Assembly: GCA_023717605.1 (NCBI GenBank)
Contig: JAMQPH010000877.1
Span: forward strand, 1 to 34,185
Direction: 5' to 3'
Length of the DNA: 34,185 bases
Source: Pyrinomonadaceae bacterium
GTDB lineage: Bacteria > Acidobacteriota > Blastocatellia > Pyrinomonadales > Pyrinomonadaceae
Shown: in pieces, positions 25,073 to 34,185 of the stretch
Position numbering within the stretch: the stretch's first letter is position 1
How the letters are laid out: every line of letters starts with the position of its first letter
Program-made: the position numbers and the translations under genes
The notes under the pieces: generated by a model
What the model was told of the DNA's origin: nothing
Databases searched by the model: none
What the model saw: only the letters and a program-made list of their open reading frames with translations

Positions 25073-26026
25073 TCACGAATTGCCTGCCGTGATAATCGAG
25101 GCCCGCACGCCCAGCAGATCAGAAAAGTCCTTGGTGTAGATGGCGTTGACTTTTCGGATCCTGCCCACAGTCTCGACCAGTTCCTCGCTCGAGATGAAAC
25201 CGTTTTCGGTTTGGGCGATAGCCCAGATTGGAATGTGTGAGGCTGTCCTCAACAAGTCTTCTACGAACCCCAGATACTGCTGTTTGCTCTGTACTGGAGC
25301 TCCCAGCTTGCCCGCTTGCTGCTGTTTGAAGGTCGTCCAGAAATCATCACCGCCACGCAACCACTCTTCTCGCCAACCGGAAAGCGTTTCTCGAGACGGC
25401 TCCGACTGCAAGACCGGCGAAGGCAACCTGAGGAACAGCAGGTCAGTATGTTGGCGCTCGGCGACAAACAAGCGCACATCCTGATTCGTGCTCAGGTTGC
25501 GCATTGAATTGTCATAAGGTGAGGGCAGCACCTTAATCAGTTGCCGAAAGATCTTCGACAGAGACAGCGGCTGGCGCAACACTCGGGTCTCCTTATCAAA
25601 CGAAAGTGCGTAGTCGCCAACCATCATTCCCAGGGTCAAGGCTGTCGCCCGTTTATATTCCGAGTCGAGCCGCTCGGCGTTGAAACGCACATTGTCCAGC
25701 CACCAGGCATCAGTCTCATTAAACCACTTGGACATGGCGGGATTATCCAGCTTGTCGCGAGGCACGTAGGCATCGTGAAGGACGATCGACAGATCACTCT
25801 CCGTTAAGCGATCCGCAAAGTTTTCCACGAGTGCGATCGCCTTTGTGAACGACCAGATCATGGGATCGTTTGCGGCCACGCGAACTTTCCAGCGCTTCAG
25901 ATTGAGCGAGAGGTGTGGCTCACCAGTGAACGGGAGGGCGGCCGAGGTGAATTTTAGGCGCCGCAGCACGCCCAATTCAAAGGCCAGCCAGCCGCTGGAA
26001 AATGTGCCTGAATCTGAATACACCAT
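25073..26026 (-). CDS. Degenerate D12-class DNA adenine methyltransferase homologue
   Basis: 317 aa from the ATG at 26026, which lies just downstream of a repeat array; a frame to 26080 would translate the array. The order of motifs follows D12 (Dam-like) methyltransferases: LPFTGEPHLSLNLKR (32-46) in the place of the SAM-binding DPFAGSGxVSLxLKR, then VRVAANDPMIW (48-58), matching the usual V-x-A/S-N-D, and ALVEN. A DWWxDNVRFN-type middle and RQPLS follow. DLLFLRLPSP (195-204) stands where active enzymes have D/A-DLLYLDPPY. IPIWAIAQ..NGFISSEELVE (about 267-290) matches the typical downstream strand. Both the SAM glycines and DPPY are lost, so methylation is unlikely. It is probably a structural or binding pseudoenzyme. 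Confidence 0.65.
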   Translation of the reverse strand: MVYSDSGTFSSGWLAFELGVLRRLKFTSAALPFTGEPHLSLNLKRWKVRVAANDPMIWSFTKAIALVENFADRLTESDLSIVLHDAYVPRDKLDNPAMSKWFNETDAWWLDNVRFNAERLDSEYKRATALTLGMMVGDYALSFDKETRVLRQPLSLSKIFRQLIKVLPSPYDNSMRNLSTNQDVRLFVAERQHTDLLFLRLPSPVLQSEPSRETLSGWREEWLRGGDDFWTTFKQQQAGKLGAPVQSKQQYLGFVEDLLRTASHIPIWAIAQTENGFISSEELVETVGRIRKVNAIYTKDFSDLLGVRASIITAGNS

Positions 26027-26035
26027 AGTAACTAG

Positions 26036-26069
26036 CGAGACGGGGAGACGGGGTGAAACGGGGACACGG
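26036..26069. repeat. Short 8-base tandem array upstream of the D12-like gene
   Basis: Units CGAGACGG, GGAGACGG, GGTGAAACGG (two extra bases), GGACACGG on the plus strand. It ends nine bases from the ATG at 26026, on the 5' side of the gene. It is the 8-base counterpart of the heptamer arrays at 15.3, 18.0 and 21.1 kb. Confidence 0.75.
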
Positions 26070-26117
26070 AAATGATACAACGTTTGCTTTATGTGTCACC
26101 GTACCTCGTCGTGTTCG

Positions 26118-26756
26118 TCACGTTAATGCCTCCGTTCTCGCAACCTGAGTAGTTTCGGCAAAGGAGTCTAACTCCTGCAGGTGGTCGAGCGACAGAAACA
26201 GACTTACGATCATCGGATCGAATTCTATCCCTGCCCATTCAATGATATGTTGGCGCGCCTCGGATGTGGTCAGGGCCGGACGAAACGGACGCCCATCAGT
26301 TAAGGCCGAGTAAGAATCGGCAAGACGCAGAATTCGGGCGGCCAGCGGAATCTCCTCGCCTCTGAGAGCGTCTGGATAGCCGCAACCATTCCACCACTCG
26401 TGGTGCCAGCGGATCAGCAACTGCGCGGCCCGACTTGCTCCCGCCCGCGAGGCTTCTTGCTCGCCAATCACGGGATGTCGCGACAGGTCGATTCGCTCTT
26501 CTTCGGTGAGCGCATCGGGTCGCGAAATGTAGTCTCGTTCCATCGCCGTCTCACCCATGTCGTGGAGCAGGGCAGCCACGCGTAGTGATCGTCGGTCTTC
26601 ACCTCCAACATGGAGCAGCTTTGCGATCTCGTCCGCGATTGCCGCAATGCGAACGGAATGGGGGTTTTCATACCGTTCAAACAGATCGCTAACCGCGGCT
26701 AGCCGCAAAAATGCTTCGATGGCAATTGTGTCAATATTGGTTGAAGTAGCCGACAT
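26118..26756 (-). CDS. HD-GYP domain protein (candidate cyclic-di-GMP phosphodiesterase)
   Basis: 212 aa, almost wholly one HD-GYP domain. Visible: ENPHSVRIA (first His), LLHDMGE (HD pair), LSRHPVIGE, then WHHEWWNGCGYPDALRGEEIPLAARILRLADSYSAL, which holds the HHE and GYP motifs, and DGRPFRPALT. The metal ligands of active HD-GYP enzymes appear kept. No receiver or other sensory domain is fused, so input must come from a partner. The preceding gene (DUF4388-J-TPR) ends only 9 bp upstream, and co-transcription is likely. Hydrolysis of cyclic di-GMP is the known family role; here it is inferred. Confidence 0.9.
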   Translation of the reverse strand: MSATSTNIDTIAIEAFLRLAAVSDLFERYENPHSVRIAAIADEIAKLLHVGGEDRRSLRVAALLHDMGETAMERDYISRPDALTEEERIDLSRHPVIGEQEASRAGASRAAQLLIRWHHEWWNGCGYPDALRGEEIPLAARILRLADSYSALTDGRPFRPALTTSEARQHIIEWAGIEFDPMIVSLFLSLDHLQELDSFAETTQVARTEALT

Positions 26757-26765
26757 ATGATCCAG

Positions 26766-28367
26766 TTACCGGGTCGCGCGATTCGCTTCCAGCTTCGCCA
26801 TTAGTTTGCGGGCTGCCGGGTTATTCGGTTCGAGGGACATTGCGCGCTCGAGCTCTCCTTCCGCGCGCTTGAAAAAGCCAAGGTCGAAATACAACTCGGC
26901 GAGCATTACCCGATAGGAAGCGCTATCAGGATCGAGCTTGATCGCTGCCTGAAGTTCACCCTCGGCGAGGCGGCGCGTCTCTTCGCCCGCGGCCAGCGCG
27001 GAGCCATAGTAAGCTCGATAACGCGCTTCCTGAGGCATTGCGCGCGCGGCCGCCGAGAGCTTTGTGACTGCCAACTTTGGCTGGCTCTGCTGGAGAGCAG
27101 CATATCCTTCCTTAAAGTTGTTCTCGGCACGCTCCGACTCACTTCCAGCAACATGCGCAGGCCCTGCGTCCGAAGCGCTGGTTCGGTCAGCTTCTTTGAC
27201 GACTTTCTTAGGAGCGGACTGGGCGAACTGACGGGACTTTTCCAAAGCCGCGAGTTTAGCGTCATAGCCTGAACGCCGTCGTGCATCCATGAGGGTTTCG
27301 TAGGCCTGCGTGATTCGCGCAAATGCCGATTCGATGCTTGCGTGGAGCGTCGAAGATATCTGCAGGTGGAATTTGTCGGGATGGTAAAGTCTGGCCAGAG
27401 CGTAGTAGCTGTTCTTTATTCTCTCAGGGGGCGCGGTGGAAATGACGTTCAATACTTCGTAGTGATTGCTGGCGCCGTCAAGCCTCGCAAGGAATGCATC
27501 TAGATCAGCTTTCTGGGTTTCCTCGGATGCTTCAACCGGACTCGGAAGCGAATCCGGGGTCGGCGGGGGAGCTGATCGAGCTTGGCTGGCCGCGGCTCGT
27601 TTTCTTGCCTGCAACAGATTCGGTTTCAGGCTTCGTTCAATAAAGCCACCAAGAACAAGACCATAGAGGGTCCTCATCGCTTCCAGTTCGCCCAGGCCGC
27701 TCAGGGCAATCAGTTCGCTTAGCGTGATTGGGCTGTCTACACGCGAGATCACGAAGCCTTCAGCCGGCAAGAGGCCATTGAAATCGGGTAAGCTGCCGGC
27801 AGGTGAGATCAGTTCTTCATCAGAAGGAAACCGCGAGGCGATCAAGTCAACCTCCATCCTGCGGGTAGCTTCCAGTAGAAGCCCCGGGGTATCGAGTGTC
27901 ACCCGGATAGAGTCTCCGAGAAGGCTGCGGTCGTCGAACTCCCACGTGCCTTTGGCCCAAAGCAAAGCCACGCGGAGGATGTCGGCCACCTGCCTGGTAA
28001 AGACAGGTTCCAGGGTTGGTCGATCGATTACGCCTTTGTTGATCAGCGCAGCGGCCAGCGTCACGTCTGAACGATTGCCTGAGGCTGAGAGCTCATGTTC
28101 AGGAACAAGTCCTTGCTTCTTGAGATACTCCTTGAGGCGCAATTCCCGCAGATTTGAAGCTGCGTAGATGATCTGACCCTTTTCGAAATAAACCGCGGCC
28201 TTGACGCTCTCATGCTCAAGCCGCACTGTGCCCGAGAGGTCTTTCAAGCAGATCTCATGCACTAGTTCGGCAAGCGGTCGATCACTTAATTGGCCTTTCA
28301 TCAGTGGTTGCGAGACGATCCGGTGAAACTCCAAAAGGGGTGCGTGCGAGTTTCGCGAAAGCATCAT
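26766..28367 (-). CDS. DUF4388 (PATAN)-J domain-TPR fusion protein
   Basis: 533 aa from 28367; an ATG at 28301 (MKGQLSDRPLAELVHEI) is an equally likely start because the DUF4388 domain begins there. Domains: DUF4388 about 22-130 (GTVRLEHESVKAAVYFEKGQIIYAAS); a winged-helix-like segment about 200-250; a Pro/Ser linker (266-285); a J domain about 300-370 with the HPD motif in LYHPDKFH, the tripeptide that stimulates DnaK ATPase; and TPR repeats about 420-533. DUF4388 proteins occur in signalling clusters of Acidobacteria, Myxobacteria and cyanobacteria. It could recruit a chaperone to a signalling complex. It lies divergent from the degenerate kinase and 9 bp before the HD-GYP gene. Confidence 0.88.
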   Translation of the reverse strand: MMLSRNSHAPLLEFHRIVSQPLMKGQLSDRPLAELVHEICLKDLSGTVRLEHESVKAAVYFEKGQIIYAASNLRELRLKEYLKKQGLVPEHELSASGNRSDVTLAAALINKGVIDRPTLEPVFTRQVADILRVALLWAKGTWEFDDRSLLGDSIRVTLDTPGLLLEATRRMEVDLIASRFPSDEELISPAGSLPDFNGLLPAEGFVISRVDSPITLSELIALSGLGELEAMRTLYGLVLGGFIERSLKPNLLQARKRAAASQARSAPPPTPDSLPSPVEASEETQKADLDAFLARLDGASNHYEVLNVISTAPPERIKNSYYALARLYHPDKFHLQISSTLHASIESAFARITQAYETLMDARRRSGYDAKLAALEKSRQFAQSAPKKVVKEADRTSASDAGPAHVAGSESERAENNFKEGYAALQQSQPKLAVTKLSAAARAMPQEARYRAYYGSALAAGEETRRLAEGELQAAIKLDPDSASYRVMLAELYFDLGFFKRAEGELERAMSLEPNNPAARKLMAKLEANRATR

Positions 28368-28400
28368 AGCGCACGAATCAGTAAAAAAAGAAGCAGGGCT

Positions 28401-28429
28401 TTGACACCCGTCCCATGGGGCTCTATATT
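28401..28429 (+). promoter_or_regulatory. Strong sigma-70 promoter of the 28506 operon
   Basis: TTGACA (28401-28406), 17-bp spacer, TATATT (28424-28429). Perfect -35 and a near-consensus -10. It gives a leader of about 70 bases to the ATG at 28506. It probably drives the kinase-like, GNAT and M20 genes. Confidence 0.8.
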
Positions 28430-28505
28430 GATGACCCCAATCAATTTAAGTCATTTGTACGCGAGATCGTTAGCCTCAGTCGGATAACGAAATGTTGGTA
28501 ATCTT

Positions 28506-29360
28506 ATGGGTCAGCTACTCGGTAATAACCAGATTCAGACCGAGACCACCGAACGCAATGAGGCTGGGGGCGAGTCGGAACCGAAGTCTGATGCCAATCA
28601 AACAGTTGAGCACCTGATCGAACAACTGAAGTTGCGAAGTGCTGAGCTGGAAGCTGCCAACCGTGAGCTGCGCCGCATTTCACATTATCGTTCCCTGTTC
28701 CTGGCACGAATGTCTCACGAGCTGCGTACACCTCTCACATCAATTCTTGGTTTCAGCGAAATTCTGCTGGAGCAGGAAGAGCTGACTGCGACGCAGAGCC
28801 GGTTTTGTAAAAAAATTCAGGATTCGGGAATTCAACTTCAAACCAGTCTGAATCAGCTGGTAGACCTTTCGCGGTTGGAAGGGGAGCATCCGGAGGTATT
28901 TCTACAGGAGTTTTCAGTGCGCGAAGTGCTGCGCGAGTCGTGTGCAGCAGTGGCCCGCCCGGCTCAAATGAACCAGGTACGACTAGAATATGATCTCGCG
29001 CCTGAGGTAACGACTGTCGTATCTGACCACGGGAAATTGCGCCAGATCCTCTACAATTTTCTGGGCTGGGCGGTAAGCCGCTGTAGCTCTGGGCAACTAG
29101 TTAGTGTTTACGTTGATTTGATTGATAAGACGCTGATCCGGATCCGGATCGATGACAGCGGCGAGCATCTGGCGGATCTGTCGCGCGTGTTTGATCCGGA
29201 AGGTCCTTCAGGCGGGCGTGAGGCAACTGTGAACGAGCTTGGCATAATCATCAGTCGCCGTCTGATTGATCTAATCAATGGTAACGTAACGCTTCAGAAT
29301 CGCGACGCCGGCGGCTTGCGAGTACTCATTCAGCTACCGGCACGTCCTATGAAGGGTTAG
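28506..29360 (+). CDS. Histidine kinase-like protein with degenerate ATP-binding domain
   Basis: 284 aa, no transmembrane helix. A coiled-coil lead-in (about 32-60, VEHLIEQLKLRSAELEAANREL) is followed by HisKA with His71 in MSHELRTPLTSILGFSE, and DLSRLEGEHPE closing the dimerisation domain. The ATPase part is eroded. The N-box reads LYNFLGWAVSRC, with Trp188 where the Mg-chelating Asn (as in L-x-N-A-x-K) should be. The G1 box is DDSGEHL instead of D-x-G-x-G. The GTGLGL box is replaced by NELGIII. It may dimerise and accept phosphate but should not autophosphorylate. It is separated from the GNAT gene by 9 bp and shares its transcript. Confidence 0.85.
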   Translation: MGQLLGNNQIQTETTERNEAGGESEPKSDANQTVEHLIEQLKLRSAELEAANRELRRISHYRSLFLARMSHELRTPLTSILGFSEILLEQEELTATQSRFCKKIQDSGIQLQTSLNQLVDLSRLEGEHPEVFLQEFSVREVLRESCAAVARPAQMNQVRLEYDLAPEVTTVVSDHGKLRQILYNFLGWAVSRCSSGQLVSVYVDLIDKTLIRIRIDDSGEHLADLSRVFDPEGPSGGREATVNELGIIISRRLIDLINGNVTLQNRDAGGLRVLIQLPARPMKG

Positions 29361-29369
29361 CATCGGTGC

Positions 29370-30131
29370 ATGGAAGAGATCGCCATCCGTGAATGCGTGA
29401 CGGTTGAGGAGCTCGATCAGTGTGTGAAATTGCAGCGCGAGGTCTTCGGACTCCCTGATCTGGAGATTTCGCCGCGCCGTCATTTAATCGTGTCGCGTCA
29501 GGCTGGCGGTTGGACCATAGGGGCGTTTACGAACCACTCTTCCGACCGCATCGTCGGCTTTGTACATCATCTGGTGGCTCTACGGGGCGAGGATGAAATC
29601 ATTGGCTACTCGCATATGATGGCCGTGCATAAGGACTATCAGAATCTGGGACTCGGTGCGCGGCTGAAATGGGCGCAGCGGGAGCGAGCACTTGCCGAAG
29701 GCCGGCGCTTTATTAAGTGGACGTGGGAACCAATGCAGGCCCGCAACGCGCATTTCAATCTAAACCGTCTCGGCGTGGTCGTGCGGACTTATGGTGAGAA
29801 CTTTTATGGCACCGACTACATCACGGATCCTGAGCAACCTTTCGGGGCGAAAGGACTTCCCAGCGACCGTCTCTTTGCTGAATGGGAGCTTTCCTCGCCA
29901 CGGGTCGTGGACCTGGCCGGTGGAGGCGAGCCCGCTCCTCCGCTAGGTCAGGTTGCAGCCATTGAGATTCCCGCGGACTGGATCGGCCTAATCAAACGAG
30001 ATGTGAGCCTGGCGAAACAGGAACAGTTGCGGGTTCGCCGAGAATTCGAGCGAGCCTTCTCAGCGGGCCTCGTATGCGCTGGATTCGACCGTTCAGCCGC
30101 ACATCCCCGGTATCTGCTCTATAACTTATAG
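29370..30131 (+). CDS. Predicted GNAT-superfamily acetyltransferase (COG3375-like)
   Basis: 253 aa, 9 bp after the kinase-like gene. A GNAT fold is indicated by IRECVTVEELDQCVKLQREVF at the start, beta strands IVGFVHHLVAL and SHMMAVHKDY, and the acetyl-CoA loop QNLGLGARLK (Q-x-x-G-x-G). WTWEPMQARNAHFNLNRLGV is characteristic of the COG3375 group. The C-terminal 70 residues (IEIPADWIGLIKRDVSLAKQEQLRVRREFERAF) extend beyond the core fold. Substrate unknown. Its stop at 30131 touches the next gene, so the two are translationally coupled. Confidence 0.88.
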   Translation: MEEIAIRECVTVEELDQCVKLQREVFGLPDLEISPRRHLIVSRQAGGWTIGAFTNHSSDRIVGFVHHLVALRGEDEIIGYSHMMAVHKDYQNLGLGARLKWAQRERALAEGRRFIKWTWEPMQARNAHFNLNRLGVVVRTYGENFYGTDYITDPEQPFGAKGLPSDRLFAEWELSSPRVVDLAGGGEPAPPLGQVAAIEIPADWIGLIKRDVSLAKQEQLRVRREFERAFSAGLVCAGFDRSAAHPRYLLYNL

Positions 30132-30137
30132 GTGATC

Positions 30138-33625
<3,488 letters not shown>

Positions 33626-33699
33626 GATGGTCGAACAGAATCCCTTGGATGCAAATTGTTGTGACAGACGGGGATGTCCACTTACCAAATGGAGACTCT

Positions 33700-34137
33700 A
33701 TGGCAACGTCGGAAGACACGAATAAAAAACTAGAACTGCTCTATACCCTTTTCTGCGACGACGTTCGCCTCGAGGTTGGTAACAAGCTCTCCTTCATGGG
33801 TGTGTTTCAGAACATAATGGTCCAGCAATTACCTGTTTCACTGATCAAGTTTGCCGTGGTCAACCACTGGCGCGGCGAAGGCGTTCACCTGTCAGAAGTG
33901 CGCATCCTGACGACTGATCGCAAGCACCCGGTGGTCGCCTCCCAGCCTACGCGTTTCGAAATCACGGCGGGAGGTTTTGCCGACAACATCAGTTTCTTCG
34001 TTAACGTAACCTTTCCTGCGGCCGGGCAGTACTGGGTGCAAACACTGATTGACTCAAATCTCTTTGACGAGCAGCCGTTGACTGTTTCGGATGGTCGCGA
34101 GGCGCAAACTGAGAGTGCTTCGGAAGCAGTCAACTAA
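33700..34137 (+). CDS. DUF6941-like hypothetical protein
   Basis: 145 aa from the ATG at 33700, chosen because GGAG lies 5 bp upstream; a longer frame (33649) has no ribosome site. The core is beta-rich: LLYTLFCDDVRLEVGNKLSFMGVFQNI, then LIKFAVVNHWRGEGVHLSEVRIL and FFVNVTFPAAGQYWVQTLIDSN, an immunoglobulin-like pattern. CDDVRxExGxKLSFMGVF is the motif I associate with the DUF6941 family, seen in Acidobacteria and other environmental bacteria; no function is known. No signal peptide. It starts about 75 bp after ligA. Confidence 0.78.
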   Translation: MATSEDTNKKLELLYTLFCDDVRLEVGNKLSFMGVFQNIMVQQLPVSLIKFAVVNHWRGEGVHLSEVRILTTDRKHPVVASQPTRFEITAGGFADNISFFVNVTFPAAGQYWVQTLIDSNLFDEQPLTVSDGREAQTESASEAVN

Positions 34138-34185
34138 TCTCGGAATGGGAGAGTGGCCTAATTCTGTAGGGGTGTCCCTCCGTGG

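Overview
The window is about 34 kb of gene-dense bacterial chromosome with moderate to high GC. It shows no rRNA, tRNA, CRISPR array or complete transposon. The best guess at the host is an Acidobacteriota of the Blastocatellia type. This is inferred from gene content, not from a marker phylogeny: a PQQ sugar dehydrogenase fused to Calx-beta and DUF4214 domains, a DUF6941-like protein, a DUF4388-DnaJ-TPR fusion, a B12-dependent ribonucleotide reductase, and an omega subunit of acidobacterial character.

Layout. 1-4.4 kb: the 3' part of nrdJ with its terminator, a small secreted protein, a Tat-exported MsrB and an ABM-domain protein. 4.4-5.3 kb: two small unknown genes whose leader is a near-identical inverted copy of the leader of the divergent ABM gene. 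5.4-9.5 kb: a MEDS-type hybrid histidine kinase, a small Cro/CI regulator, and an island of short genes including a second-copy-looking RNA polymerase omega subunit. The regulator's upstream region and the 4.6 kb promoter share a 40-bp element (34/40 identical), which suggests a small regulon. 9.5-14.3 kb: a fatty-acid desaturase, a MarC-type membrane protein, the large secreted PQQ/Calx-beta/DUF4214 protein and an unknown protein. 14.4-22.9 kb: a BON-domain membrane protein, an HDAC/AcuC-like deacetylase, a double zinc-ribbon protein, a PaaG-like crotonase, an MFS transporter, a zinc-ribbon/Tudor-like protein, a second desaturase and a two-gene two-component system. 22.9-23.2 kb: a 309-bp MITE-like element bounded by TA. 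23.2-28.4 kb, minus strand: a secreted helical protein, a degenerate D12-class DNA methyltransferase homologue, an HD-GYP protein and the DUF4388-J-TPR protein. 28.5-34.1 kb, plus strand: a histidine kinase with a broken ATP site, a GNAT protein, an M20 peptidase homologue with altered metal ligands, ligA and a DUF6941-like protein.

Three things stand out. (1) Short 7- or 8-bp tandem arrays occupy intergenic spaces between 15 and 26 kb. Three are inverted pairs, and five arrays sit just upstream of a start codon. (2) A duplicated leader and a shared promoter/operator element link the small-gene loci. (3) Three proteins between 25 and 31.6 kb keep an enzyme fold but have lost catalytic residues (D12 methyltransferase, histidine kinase ATPase domain, M20 peptidase).
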